Shown here one piece after another: positions 42,043 through 53,160 of a stretch of DNA of 64,000 nt. The notes under the pieces are model-generated. The model searched no databases. It was not told the DNA's origin and saw only the letters and a program-made list of their open reading frames with translations. The position numbers were made by a program, and so were the translations under genes. This stretch comes from Agapetus fuscipes (taxonomy: Eukaryota; Arthropoda; Insecta; Trichoptera; Glossosomatidae). The stretch lies in contig OX637350.1 of NCBI GenBank assembly GCA_951799405.1, positions 3,333,852 through 3,397,851 of the forward strand, read 5' to 3'. Numbering within the stretch: the first letter of the stretch is position 1; each line of letters opens with the position of its first letter.

Positions 42043-42140
42043 TAATTATTTAAAATTTTTAAATGGAAACAAAGTTTTAATTCACTTATTTTAAATAAGT
42101 GAATCAAAACTTTGTTTCCATTTAAATTTTTTAAATAATT
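42043..42140. repeat. Near-perfect ~48-bp-arm AT-rich palindrome
   Basis: The arms meet at 42092; the inner arm reads CACTTATTT / AAATAAGTG and continues through GGAAACAAAGTTTT / AAAACTTTGTTTCC. It can form a long cruciform. Confidence 0.8.
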
Positions 42141-42189
42141 AAATAAATATACTGTTTTAATTCACTTTTTTATTATTTTATTTTAAATA

Positions 42190-42230
42190 TGTCTAACAGT
42201 TTTCGCCTAAAAAGGCATCCTCAGGACAAT
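42190..42230 (-). ncRNA. Hammerhead-core-like motif
   Basis: Minus strand: CTGAGGA (42224-42218), a GCC...GGC stem with 6-nt loop (42216-42205), then GAAA (42204-42201). This matches the CUGANGA-stem-GAAA core order of hammerhead ribozymes, such as those in Penelope-like elements. Flanking helices I and III were not established. Confidence 0.3.
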
Positions 42231-42679
42231 GACAATAAAAAAAGTGTCTGCATGTTTATAAGCATTAAAATAATATGAACGTTAAACTAAATTGTTCAGG
42301 AGAGAAGTTTTTAAAGTTTGAGATGGCAGAATAATGGCATAACTTTTTTATTCTCTATCATATCGTTAAAATCAAAACAGCTGTAAAACTAAAATTATAA
42401 AGGCATTTATTGGCATTCCTATTAATGTGGTTTTACGATGATGTATGATTTTTTTATGTCACAAGTGCCTTTAGGACAAAAAAGGCCAAAATCTTGTCGG
42501 TTACATCGAAACTATACTTCGAAAACGCAGTTGTTTACTTGGGCATAAACAACAAAAAAAATTTAGCTTTAAAAAGAGCGGAAAATTTCAAGTAGGATAG
42601 CATTCATAACTCATGTTTGACAAAAATGTCGCTTGTGCCCAACTGCTTTTTAACGTCGATATATACTTGCAAAGAAGAT
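42231..42679. other. Unannotated stretch
   Basis: Nothing recognised. Confidence 0.4.
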
Positions 42680-42915
42680 CATACAGTAGGTACTGCATGG
42701 AAATTACAAATACATTTTATTTTTGGGTAACAGGGGATTTTATAAATGTTTTTTTACCAAGGCAGGATGAGCTTTGAGGAGAGATAACTTAATACAATTT
42801 GTATCTGGATCAGAGGCACTTACCTGCAACAAAGAAAACACAATAATTAGAGCACGGAAAATAATACGTCATCAGTAATAAATCAATCAAACAATGGCGT
42901 TGCATTTCCTTTGTA
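42680..42915 (-). repeat. Dispersed repeat J, copy 2, with juxtaposed splice sites
   Basis: Matches 17035-17285, including 'GTATCTGGATCAGAGGCACT'. The minus strand has TTGCAG/GTAAGT with the junction at 42824/42823. Confidence 0.6.
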
Positions 42916-43140
42916 GGTGCATGCGATGCCTACTCTGTGCAGCATGCGCTACAAAAAAAGGGCATGTTAACACTATAAATCATTGGGAGAACATTCACAT
43001 TTAAATTAAAAATAAATAAATGTAAATGAAAACAATACGGTACTTGGTTCAGTGTTTTCATGCAGGTACTCATTATTTTGTTTCTTTTAAAACAAAACCT
43101 AAAAAACCTGGAAATTACATTTTTTAGGATTTGATTTTGA

Positions 43141-43379
43141 TTATAGGTTGGTATGAGGCTGACCACCCATACTGTAAAAAATGGTTCACTTTGCCAATGT
43201 CACCCCTGTTTCGGGGAAGGTCGGCAAAAGTTGTGGGGCTTATGTTCATTTGAGGTTTGGATTTTATTTGTAAGTACGCATTCAGCATTTGTAAGCGCGA
43301 ACTACACGTGTTGGTTTGTGGGCTTACATCTGAGAGCTTTAAATTAATACATATATCCTTGCAACTTAGATTATAGATT
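43141..43379 (+). mobile_element. SINE-R copy
   Basis: From TTATAGGTTGGTATGAGG to CTTAGATTATAGATTG; lacks only the first ~10 bp. Confidence 0.8.
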
Positions 43380-43454
43380 GAGTAAGTCAATTTCATAAAA
43401 GTTATTCCTACATTTTTGAAATTGTTAAATAAACCAGTCAAGTTCAAATTTATT

Positions 43455-43490
43455 GTTTTCGCCTCGTAGCCATCGTCTTCAGGAGACACC
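43455..43490 (-). other. Second CTGAAGA...GAAA motif
   Basis: Minus strand CTGAAGA (43483-43477), then GAAA (43461-43458); the intervening stem is weak. Confidence 0.25.
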
Positions 43491-43759
43491 CTCTCTACAC
43501 GAGTGCAGAGTTCATCTGCAATCGTCACGCAGAAGAAACATTAAGAATAATGTAATATGTCCCAGTTTCTACAAAACTGCGTTGCATTCTTAGATTTCAG
43601 CGATACGGAAAATTTTAATGCTTTAGTCTTTAAACTAATTACTATGGCGAGAGATATATAAATAGACATATATTTTATCTAGAGCTAAGTATAATTAAGC
43701 TTTTGTTTCAAAGAGAGCATCCATTGCATTTTATGCAAATTTTGTAATTGCAATATCCT

Positions 43760-43905
43760 GTACCAAAAGTATACAACATTCCGTTTTAACTCAAACGTAA
43801 ATTAATGTAAACTTAAACGTTCACGTAAACGCTGTTTTAGTTTCTACTCAGTTTTTTAGGAAACGCGATGGTCGAGTTTCAACGTACAATTGTTAACTGC
43901 GAGTT
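43760..43905. mobile_element. MITE-F copy 8
   Basis: 'CCGTTTTAACTCAAACGTAA', 'AAACGCTGTTTTAGTTTC', 'ACGCGATGGTCGAGTTTCAA'. Confidence 0.5.
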
Positions 43906-44674
43906 CTGGATATAAGAGAGTTTTTTTGCAGGTTTTATGGTGAAAATACAACCCTGCAAAGATACCGGTTTAGAAGCAATTTTGCGAAAATTTACGTGTT
44001 AATATAAATTTAACGGTAACGTAAAAAATAGAACCAACGTTAACGCGTTTGGGTGTTATCATAGAAAGGGCCAACTCGTGCGAGGTGAAAATTTTGTGTT
44101 AATTATGTAACGTTTAGGAGAAAGTAATTACAGTGCGTTAACATGGGAGACAATGTAAAAACAAGGCGGCAATTAAAAGAGAATTATCATTTTACAACGT
44201 GTAGAAAAGACTACAGTTGCTTTCGAGTTTCTGTAATGATAAATTCTGAAATTAAAGTGTTTTTTTTTATGTGATAAGTGTACTGTGAGGACTCGTAAAA
44301 ATGCTACCCGAAAGAATCCGAAAGTGTCCGAACAATAATGCAATTAGGAAAAAATGTTTTTTTTTGTTTGCGAGCAGGCGTTCATTTATCATGCTTATTC
44401 CCCTACATGCATAATCAATCAAGCAAGCAAGGTCGCTGCCTTATGAGCTGCACATACACATGCACGTCTTTATTTCCCTTTGTAATTTGTCCGAGTGAGA
44501 ACAATACGGGACCGGTAATTGATGCATCTCGCATGTGAGAGTGCAGCCGTTGCTAGGCGACGAGGTTGGGGGTGGTTGGCGTAATGCCAACTCCCCCCCC
44601 CCCCCACCAGACTCACTCATTGACTAATGATATTTGTGGACTAGAAATTATTTTAACGAAAGTACACACGTGAT
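43906..44674. other. Unannotated; contains an X-box-like site
   Basis: No repeat or domain recognised. A G/C-rich patch lies at 44540-44610. Confidence 0.4.
44549..44561 (+). promoter_or_regulatory. X-box-like (RFX) motif
   Basis: GTTGCTAGGCGAC fits the palindromic RYYNYY-N-RRNRAC pattern bound by RFX factors. No downstream gene identified. Confidence 0.3.
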
Positions 44675-44760
44675 TGTTTGAACTACACGTGTTTGTTTGT
44701 GGCCATGCATTTGATATGAGCTTTCAATGTTAATATATCTTTGAAACTTAGATTATAGAG
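44675..44760 (+). mobile_element. SINE-R fragment
   Basis: 'GAACTACACGTGTTTGTTTG' to 'CTTAGATTATAGA' (3' third). Confidence 0.65.
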
Positions 44761-45099
44761 GCTATAGACACATTATATATCTTCAACTTACTTACGAAAG
44801 TGGTCCTTAGTAAGAAAGAAAACTACTACGGTTGACAGACTGGAAAGCCGTAGCGGTAGACAGGAGCAGTTGGGGGCGAAGGCTTATGGAGGCCAAGGGG
44901 AGATATGAGCTCTAGGGACATCGAAGAAGAAGAAAGAGAAAAAAGATCTTCACTGTGCCATTTAGACATGGATAAAAATAGACATGGATAAAACTAAGAA
45001 ATACTTCCAGAATGTTGGCAGAATTGATATTCATTCCCGTGCGAACAGTGTGCGCACGCGTTATAAATCTTTTCATCGGTAATTTTGACCATTTTATTT
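44761..45099. other. Unannotated stretch
   Basis: 44820-44930 has a LINE-like look (G/A-rich plus strand) but no readable motif. Confidence 0.3.
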
Positions 45100-45182
45100 T
45101 TTAAAGAAATCCTGTGCGGGAGACTCCCTAGATTCTAGAGACTCTATGGGGTCTATGAGACTTGTTGTAGTGCCGCAGAGGT
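45100..45182 (-). pseudogene. LINE-D 3' end fragment
   Basis: Minus strand LESRESPAQDFFKK, as in 49743-50155; abuts SINE-A. Confidence 0.6.
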
Positions 45183-45415
45183 GTACGAGCTTGGTCGTCG
45201 CTACAAAGCGACAATACTCAAGCAAGACCCAGTTGCTGTAAGGCTGGATGGACCTTTGGTGACCGGCCATTGGTAAAGGTTTATGAATTTTTCGACCCAG
45301 CGAAGAGCAAATTTGAAAATATAAATCGTATATTTTTTGTGCTCCGCCGGGATTCGAACGCACACGCTTCCCATTCAGAGTCTGCAGTGTTACCACTGAG
45401 CTACGGACCGGTCAA
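45183..45415 (-). mobile_element. SINE-A, 3' tail lost
   Basis: Minus strand: GGTCCGTAGCTCAGTGGTAA (A box), GTTCGAATCCC (B box), body to ACGACCAAGCTCG. Confidence 0.8.
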
Positions 45416-45637
45416 AATTTTAAACGTAAAATATTTTATGGCATGTGTAATTATTGGGTGTTAAAAAACACAATGAAAAAGCAAGAAAATACAGGATCTT
45501 ACATGTGACAAAATGATTTTTAAATTGTTGTTTTTGACAGGACTGGGGGACATCAGCTGTGCTCCAAAGTATGTATCATTGCGAAAACTCAGCCTCATAC
45601 CCGTTCCGTGTATACAGTTCCATTCGGGGAAACGTAT

Positions 45638-46057
45638 TGTTACGTTTTTAGGGTTCCAAAAGTCTTTCAATTAAAAACACTGGTCTTCTTTAACAGTTGT
45701 TTATTTTACACTTTTAATAATTTATTTTCCCAAATATAGTCTCGATTATTCCATTACACTTGGTTTCTGTTCACTGGTCAAGTTGGTTCAATGTAGTTAT
45801 AAAGCTGGCAGGAGACTGTAGTGGTGAGAGCTTGAATAATAACTGACTCTGCAAGCGACTTGCATCCTTTTTATACTCTTCAAAACAGTACTATCTAGAA
45901 CTATTTTCGCTAGACAGTTCCAGATTCAAGTAGGTACGTAGTAATCATTATTTCTAGATGCTTCAAGTATTTTATTCAATTATTCCTACCCACACATATT
46001 TATGAGGATTCTTATTGCATAGTTATAGCTAATACCTATTCTAATATTTACATAACA
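45638..46057 (-). mobile_element. Solo LTR-1, copy 2
   Basis: 420 bp, TGTTACG ... CATAACA, flanked by GTAT (45634-45637 and 46058-46061). Confidence 0.8.
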
Positions 46058-46415
46058 GTATCATAGAACGTTTATGCAATGCTATATATTTTTTTTGTAG
46101 CAGAAGGTCTTCCCGATTTTGGTGACCCGACCCAGGAGTACTTCTAGTATGTGTCAATGCCGTAGGAAGCTAGTTTCTACTTCTCTATAGTATAAATCAA
46201 TGGACCCACCCCTTCGTACGTTGCCGAGGCCGATCGAGAAAGCGCTGCTTACTTTGAAGTATAAAAATAAATTTCGCTCGCTCGGGAATTAAGTTGGAAA
46301 TGTGAAAACTGAACGGATTGCATCGTAGAACTGGAAGTAACAGTAAGGTTAAAATAGTTGGGAATACAATTGTGAAAGCGAAAATAGTGTTTGGTTATAA
46401 ATAATGATGATAGCA
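46058..46415. other. Unannotated stretch
   Basis: Nothing recognised. Confidence 0.4.
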
Positions 46416-46706
46416 CCGGTCGATAGCTCAGTTGGTAGAGTGCTTGCATTCCACCACGGGAGCTCGGGTTCGAATCCCACCGCGGGTGTCAGAAATGATT
46501 TCCCGTTTCGGTGTTTATTTCAAACCCCATAATAAAATACCGGCAAGGTTTACTCAGCCTTCACAAGAAATGAGTACGAGCTGGGAAACCTCCACTTCAA
46601 CTGAGGTGGTTAGCGTAAGGCCGGCCCCCTTACCTGTAAAAATAAATAGGTTCCACTCGCCACATGCGAAACCTTCGGGGATAACGCGGCAAGAAAATAA
46701 AAGTTA
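46416..46706 (+). mobile_element. SINE-B, full length
   Basis: tRNA-like head 'CCGGTCGATAGCTCAGTTGG' (A box) and 'CTCGGGTTCGAATCCC' (B box). The body runs 'GTTTATTTCAAACCCC', 'AAGGTTTACTCAGCC', 'CACTTCAACTGAGGTGG' and ends GATAACGCGGCAAG plus A-rich. Other copies are at 36578, 50999, 52618 and 58222. Confidence 0.8.
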
Positions 46707-47216
46707 AATGAATCATTTAAAATTGTAGCGTAGCATCTACTCTTCAATGAATAAAATATTTTCCAGTATTTTACTTTTTTGGTAGGTTTATGGTTATATC
46801 ATAGACAACATTATTTAGGTACAAATGAAAAACAAACAAACAAAATTTTTGCTAAGCAATCAAGAGCCCACACACTTGACCTCTGAAAAATAAATCTGAC
46901 CTTTGCAGAATGACCTTTAAGCGTTGATGGCATTTAAAAAGGACTAAGGTTAATCCAAAAATAAGAGCCACATAAAAATGAAGTTACTTTTTAAATAATT
47001 GCGGTGTGGACAAAATTATTTAATGTAAGCTACGTCGAAAAAAGAGATGTACCTACTTAACTTTTACTATGAGTTAATCTAAGTTGTATAGATTTATATT
47101 TAATTCATGCCAAAAAATAGAAGCATGTAAGTTTAGCATTATTCATTCGGTTTCCTTTAAACCAGAAAAACTGATTTTACAACCGTTTAAAACATGTTAA
47201 ACCTTTTAATGTAAAT
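46707..47216. other. Unannotated stretch
   Basis: Nothing recognised. Confidence 0.4.
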
Positions 47217-47222
47217 GAATAG

Positions 47223-48018
47223 AAAGTGAACGGTGAGTGAAAGGGAAATTAGTAAAGTCCATACAGTAGAAATGGACTATCTAAGAAGTATGATTGGGAA
47301 AAAACGAAGTGACAGAGTGAGGAATGATTTTGTAAGAGAAGAATGTGGTGTAAGGGAAAGTGTGAAAGTGAAGATTAAAAGAAGTATGTTCAGATGGTTC
47401 GGGCATTTGGAGAGAATGAGTGATGAAAGATTGACGAAGAAAGTATATGTTGCTAGAATAGATGGATGTCGTGGTAGAGGAAGACCGAGAAAAGTATGGA
47501 AGGATCAAATCTCTGAAATAGCGAATGAATGGGATATCCAGAGTCATAATAAAAGGAGGACTTGTATGAAAAAGGTTATGACTCTGGATGAAATGAAAGA
47601 AGTATGCAAGGACAGGAAGAAGTGGCGGCTAATCTGCAATGTTGATTTCTAATGTTGGTGTATTCATTTGCTACATTTTTTTTTTGCATAGGAAATTTTT
47701 GACTTTTTTTGTATAGATTTCTTTGTAAGGTTTTGTTCTTTTTTATATTTAAATGTAATTTATTATTCATATTCCTTGACTTATAGGTTGGTATGAGGCT
47801 GACCACCCATACTGTAAAAAATGGTTCACTTTGCCAATGTCACCCCTGTTTCAGGGAAGGTCGGCAAAAGTTGTGGGGCTTATGTTCATTTGAGGTTTGG
47901 ATTTTATTTGTAAGTACACATTCAGCATTTGTAAGCGCGAACTACACTTGTTGGTTTGTGGGCATACATCTGAGAGCTTTAAATGAATATATCCTTGCAA
48001 CTTAGATTATAGATTATA
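47223..48018 (+). mobile_element. RTE-A LINE copy 4, 5'-truncated
   Basis: Flanked by GAATAG (47217-47222 and 48019-48024). Only the last ~135 codons remain, open to a stop at 47650-47652: SEREISKVHTVEMDYLRSMIG, RWFGHLERMSDERLTKK, GRGRPRKVWKDQ. The 3' UTR follows, with the SINE-R segment from 47772 and an ATTATAG tail. Confidence 0.85.
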
Positions 48019-48025
48019 GAATAGC

Positions 48026-48298
48026 TGTGGCTGTTCCACAAAGAGTGGTCAGAACCCCTTCTGAATCTTTTCTACTTACTCCAATTCTGATATACTTCTC
48101 TCAGTTCATTTATATCCATCACTTTTTTCGTACATTTCTTACCTATAAATTCAACTTGTATAACCCAAACCATTACTATTATTTCACTAATTTGATCAAG
48201 CTATGCCTTTCCCGGCCTTCCCCTTTCCCTGTCCACATGTACATACTCTTTGTCAAGCGTTCATCATCTATTCTTTCCAAATGCCCAAACCATCTTAT
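48026..48298 (-). pseudogene. RTE-type LINE C-terminal fragment
   Basis: Minus strand RWFGHLERIDDERLTKSMYM, GRGRPGKA, then KKCTKKVMDINELREVY, with several stops. A different subfamily from RTE-A and RTE-B. Confidence 0.6.
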
Positions 48299-48746
48299 GT
48301 ATAAGTGTCTTTTGGTTTACTATTGATTTCAGTAAGTGAGCGTCTGGGCACTGAACAAGTTGAAAGTGTAAATGAAGGCTGGGTTGTACATGGTGAGCGG
48401 TATGAATATTTGATTCGCGTCGTCTGCGCTTCTCCCAGCCTTGCGATAAATACAATTTGCGAGCTTTCCATAAATACCTATTACAGAGAGGATCCTCAGG
48501 CGACGATTTTCACTCCGCTAGAGAAAATGCCATTTGCTTTTTACAGGTGTCACCTTTATCTTTTTCTATGTTGATGAAAATAAATGCAGTTCACAACTTT
48601 AATTCAGACGTTATTGTACAAGCTTTTATTTACTATTTACATATTTTCTCAATTGGCGGAAGGCCTTCCGTCAAGTAAAAGCAACGACACCACAAAACAA
48701 GAACCTCCAGATCAGAGGCGTGCCCAAGACTTTAATAGTAAAATAT
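48299..48746. other. Unannotated stretch
   Basis: Short ORFs only. Confidence 0.4.
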
Positions 48747-49078
48747 TGTTTTGATATTAACGGGTTCAATCTATTAGAAATTGTATTGCACAACTTTTTT
48801 GTTGGTTTTTTTAACTGTATTGCGCGACAGCTTAGATACAAGTCCTCTGCCGAGCATCTCGGTCTCTATTTATAGGTGTATTAGAGTTATCTGGCACATG
48901 CGAGACCACGCCAGAATATTCTATTTAGAATATTCGAGCAAACAATCACACAATATAGAACCAATAAAAGCGCAATAATTTTAAGTACCTACATCTAGTG
49001 ATCTAGACACCTCTTACACAGACACAACGCATACCAATTCACACAGACACAATAACACATTCGTAAGAATATCTTTAC
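48747..49078 (-). mobile_element. Solo LTR-2 candidate
   Basis: Starts TGTTTTGAT and ends CGTAAGA, flanked by ATAT (48743-48746 and 49079-49082). On the minus strand a TATA box CCTATAAATAGAGAC fits an LTR promoter. A related fragment lies at 9915-10093, ending TTAACA. Confidence 0.45.
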
Positions 49079-49616
49079 AACATAGATTATAGAGTATTAC
49101 AGATGAAATGTATCGAGTAAAGGCCTCATTATACGAAAAGAAACAAGATATCCTGCTGTATGATGATTTACACCAAACTCACGATGAATAACTTGACCGA
49201 TATAATGTATCCCCTGGGAACAGAGTAAAGAATTACCAGTGGAATGAGGCCGTGTACTACTTATATAGAAAATCTCCTGCCTACATCTCAGATAAGCGAA
49301 TAAACGATACGTTTAAATTCAATCCTAGCGCTTACCAAATAATGTATGGAACCTGAAACACCGTCTAGTTGCGCAGTTTTAGTTTCCGTATATTTTTGGT
49401 TTACGCTATCGTGGAGTTTTAGCGTTTTCTGTTGTATTTAGGGTGATGGAAGCACGTGAGCCAAATACACAACCTTAATTGAATACAGCCTGCGAGGAAA
49501 CACGCGAAATAATTCGCAGCATGTGAGAAAATAATTCAGCCCGTGAAAAAATAATAAGGTACTTAATATTATGTTTATCTATCCATTATGTGCACATAAT
49601 ACCATTTTCGTTTTTT
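49079..49616. other. Mostly unannotated; MITE-F-like piece
   Basis: 49340-49440 carries MITE-F words (GCGCAGTTTTAGTTTCCGTA, GGTTTACGCTATCG). Nothing else recognised. Confidence 0.35.
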
Positions 49617-49668
49617 TTCTTTAAATAGATTTGTGAAGAGGAAGACAATTCACCAACTAACGAACCTA
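49617..49668 (-). mobile_element. SINE-C 3' end scrap
   Basis: 'TTTAAATAGATTTGTGAAGA' then 'CAATTCACCAACTAACG'. Confidence 0.5.
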
Positions 49669-49742
49669 GAAAATGTACAGAGGAAAGCGACCATATAGGT
49701 GAAAGAATGGATGATGATGATGATTTCTTTCCTGTGGCGCCA

Positions 49743-50155
49743 TTTTTTTTTTTTTTTAAGAAAGCCTATGCGGGAGACTCCCTAGATTCGAGAGACTCTA
49801 AGGGTCTATGACACTTGTTATAGTGCCGCAGAGGTGTTGGTGATGTGTCAGTTGTCCATGTCCGGTTGCAGGGCCGTTAGCTGCGCAGTGCTGTGGTGTG
49901 TGTGGCGTTGCTTTGTTTTGAGACACTAAGAGGAAATGGCGATTGATATTGGATTTGAAAAGGGCAAGGTTAAATTGGGATGGAAACACAGATAGGTACC
50001 GGTAACTCATTCCATAAGCGGGCAGTTTGGCAAAGGAATAAGTTGTGAAAACACCAAGTTCTCATAGTTTTGATATCGACTGCAAATGGTTGAATGTGAG
50101 CCGTTCTACGAGTTGCCCTTGTTGTGACGAGAGGAAGTCCAGGACCATCTCAAGG
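49743..50155 (-). pseudogene. LINE-D (jockey-like), C-terminal region and poly(A) end
   Basis: Longest copy of LINE-D. The minus strand reads TARLWNELPV, then FNLALFKSNINRHFLLVSQN and stop-bearing sequence to ESLESRESPAQ. It ends in an A-run (T-run at 49749-49758 on plus). The RLWN-LP ... FNL-FKSNINRHFL pattern is the usual C-terminus of jockey/I-group LINE reverse transcriptases. Frameshifts and stops are present. Confidence 0.65.
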
Positions 50156-50167
50156 ATCATGGATCAT

Positions 50168-50335
50168 CAATGGAACCTGCAGAGTGAGAATAAAAGAAGA
50201 GCATGTATGAGACAAGTGATGAATGTTGTAGAGATGAAAGAGATATGCAAGGACAGGATAAAAGAGGGAGAAGCATTTGCGGAGGTACCGGCTACCCTTA
50301 GTGGAACGACGACGGCAAGATACAGGAACAGATTA
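50168..50335 (+). pseudogene. RTE-C C-terminal fragment
   Basis: HQWNLQSENKRRACMRQVMN, VVEMKEICKDRI, then 'GGCAAGATACAGGAAC' tail, similar to 31968-32226. Confidence 0.6.
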
Positions 50336-50998
50336 TGAATAGATTTTTTTAAACCGTTACAAGCACTACTAAACTCCTCATGAAAGGCTTTGTTTTCAAA
50401 TACGAAAAATAACAATTGCAATTTTAAAGTACTCGCACAAAAAATAATGTACAAATTAAAGAGAGCATGTCTGGAGCCAGCTAGGACGAAGTTGCAGGGG
50501 TAAATTAAATACCGCCGAGTCAGATTTTAGAGAGTTGGAGAAGTTGGATGCCTATCTGTGTGACGTCACACTTGTATGACGGATACAACTTTAAATTGTA
50601 TCAACTCCATACAAAGTAGTTAGTGGAAATGTTTGCGTGCAGATGACGCGACGAAGAAGTAGATGAAACTTTTATTTGTATGAAAAAAAAACTTGATACT
50701 TGTAGTTGGAAGCGAAACAATTACAATTGAATTCAAGTTTGGAAGAAAATATGTACCTTCAGCATAAGTACATTTTAACGTACAATATTTTTTCATAATT
50801 GAAATTACGCTGTAAATAGGTCCCGAATCGCCATATGAAAGAAGTTACACTATATGTGTAGCTTAGTTGAGTTGCTGGGTTGCTAGGAAAGACCAAACAT
50901 TTCACGGGTTTAAAAGACTGTGACGAACCAAAGAGTTAATGATTAGAAAACATATTAAGAATATGTATTAAAAATCTATCGCTACGCTATAATAGAAC
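50336..50998. other. Unannotated stretch
   Basis: Nothing recognised. Confidence 0.4.
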
Positions 50999-51272
50999 TT
51001 CTTTCCGCGTTTTCCTCGAAGGAGTCGCATGTGATGTATGGAACCTATGTATTTTCACAGGTTACGCGGCCGGCCTCACGCCAACCAATTCAGTTGAAGT
51101 GGAAGTTTCCCAGCTTTCGAGGGTGTGAACGCTGAGTAAACTTTGCCGGCATTTTATTTTCTGGTTTGAAATAAACAGCGAAAAGGGATTTCATTTCTGA
51201 CACCCTCGGTGGGATTCGACCCCGCGCCCTCGGCATGAAATGCAAGCACTCTACCAACTTAGCTATCGACCG
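50999..51272 (-). mobile_element. SINE-B, full length
   Basis: The minus strand starts CGGTCGATAGCTAAGTTGG (A box); the B box 'GGGTCGAATCCC' is present. Ends CTCGAGGAAAACGCGG. Confidence 0.8.
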
Positions 51273-51346
51273 AAGATGGCTGAATATAGTTAAAACATAA
51301 AAAGTCTTCAATCATCCATAATCTAAGTGGTGTAAACATAGCATAC

Positions 51347-51780
51347 TGTAATGTTAACAGTAGATTAATATGGGTGTACATCGTAGGTAGTGATAGTTAT
51401 TTTAGCATTACGTCAAAAGTAAATTAATATAGGTGTACACCGTAGGTACAATAATTATAGACCTTAGAAATCTAGAAATTAAATGATCCTTTTGTACTCT
51501 TGAACTTGGTAGAATGTTCGCGAGTGTACTAGCAAAATTAGCTTCTAGAGAGCTCTGTCACTACACTATATAAGGAGCAAAATTGAGTGCACTAAGCCAG
51601 TGAGATAGTTGCCTTTGATTTGAAGAAGTGTAAGCGATACTGAACTGTGAAAAAAAAATTGTGTTACCAAAAGTGTTAAAACTAAATATAAATTTGTAAA
51701 ATTGATTAAGTGCAAATAAAGATCCTGAAAGAAGACCTGTATGTTTGAATTCAAAGTTTTCGAACCCCAAAAACATTACA
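51347..51780 (+). mobile_element. Solo LTR-1, copy 3 (plus orientation)
   Basis: TGTAATGTTAACAG ... CCCCAAAAACATTACA, 434 bp, between ATAC (51343-51346) and ATAT (51781-51784). It contains a promoter-like TATATAAGG (about 51568) and a polyadenylation signal AATAAA (about 51715), as expected for U3-R. Confidence 0.7.
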
Positions 51781-51784
51781 ATAT

Positions 51785-52319
51785 ACATTTTCGGGTGAAA
51801 TGAAAGAAGTATTCTATGACCGAGAATAATGATGAAAAATCTGCAATATTGGCGGCTATGGTAATTGTAAAAAAAATATTTAACACACATTTTTTTTCAC
51901 AGAATACTCTCGATTGGCAAGCATATTGGTTTTGTGGTATTATCGGAAAACTTGCAACAATTACATGGCATGTAAATTCAAATTTTAAAACCCATTTTTT
52001 ATCAATGTTAAATATCGGGATTAAAAATAGCACGAACAAAATTTCGCACATTCAATGCAGCTCTAGCCTAAAGTATGAATGGAATGAAATCCTCTGCTAT
52101 AAAAACAGTAAATGAATTTGAATGCAATTGGACACATTTATGGGGTAGATTCGTGGAAAATAGTTCAAATAAAATAGATTTTTAGCATACAAAAACGTAA
52201 ATAATTATTAAACACGAAGTTGTATTACCGACGATTCAAATAAATTAAAACTCAAAGCCATAAAATCTCAAATGAAATTTAGACGATTGATGTGAAATGG
52301 ATTACCTGAAAACATGAAT
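51785..52319. other. Unannotated stretch
   Basis: Short ORFs without recognisable motifs. Confidence 0.4.
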
Positions 52320-52570
52320 GTTCCTTGACTTATAGGTTGGTATGCGGCTGACCACCCATGCTGTAAAAAATGGTTCACTTTGCCAATGTCACCCCTGTTA
52401 CAGGGATGGACGGCAAGAGTTGCAGGGAGTATGTCCGTTTGAGATTGGTTTTTATGTTGTAGGCTCACATGAGGCACGTGCAAGCGCGAACTTGTACGTG
52501 TCTTGGTTGTGGGAATGCATGTAATGTGAATCTCCAATGTAACATATCTTTGCAACTTAGATTAGATTAG
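52320..52570 (+). mobile_element. SINE-R, full length with target duplication
   Basis: TTCCTTGACTTATAGG to TTAGATTAG; flanked by ATGAAT (52314-52319 and 52571-52576). Confidence 0.85.
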
Positions 52571-52617
52571 ATGAATCAAAGCATTTTGCCTTTTCACAAA
52601 CGCAACACAGCTAAAAA

Positions 52618-53104
52618 TATAGTTAAACTTCTTGCCGCGTTTTCCCCGAAGGATTTGTAATGTGGCGAATGGAACCTATTTATTTTTACACGTAAGGAGG
52701 CCGGCATCTTCAACCACTTCAGTTAAGGTGGAGGGGGCTAGTATTCATTTCTTGTGAAGGCTGAGTAAATCTATAATCTAAGTTGCAAGGATATATTCAT
52801 TTAAAGCTCTCAGATGTATGCCCACAAACAAACACGTGTAGTTCGCGCTTACAAATGCTGATTGTGTACTTACAAAAAAAATCCAAACTCAAATGAACAT
52901 AAGCCCTGCAACTCCTGCCGACATTTCCTGAAACAGGGGTGACATTGGCAAAGTGAACCATTTTTTACAGTATGGGTGTAAGTAAGCCTTGCCAGTATTT
53001 ATTTTGAATTTGAAATAATCACCGAAACGGGAAATCATTTCTGACACCCTCGGAGAGATTCGAACCCGAGCTCTCGGCGTGGAATGCAACTGAGCTATTG
53101 ACCA
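52618..53104 (-). mobile_element. SINE-B, split by SINE-R
   Basis: 52618-52768 (GCCGCGTTTTCCCCGAAGG ... GGCTGAGTAA) continues at 52986-53104 (GCCTTGCCAGTATTT ... GATTCGAACCCGAG). Confidence 0.75.
52769..52980 (-). mobile_element. SINE-R nested in SINE-B
   Basis: Flanked by AGTAA (52764-52768 and 52981-52985). It lacks the first ~35 bp of the SINE-R 5' end. Confidence 0.85.
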
Positions 53105-53160
53105 GACAAACGCCGGCTGTGAAAGCTGAAAATTTCTACTCAACCAGAATTCGGACAATC

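Noticed and set aside
43153..43347. Repeated 60-70-codon ORFs with an MRLTT-HTVKNGSLCQCHPC start (15460, 43153, 47793, 52342, 63372 and others) as a conserved small protein family
   Set aside because: All lie inside SINE-R copies; the shared frame follows from shared repeat sequence, and the frame breaks differently in each copy.
46416..46490. Functional tRNA gene
   Set aside because: A and B boxes are fine but acceptor and anticodon stems do not pair well; it is the SINE-B head.
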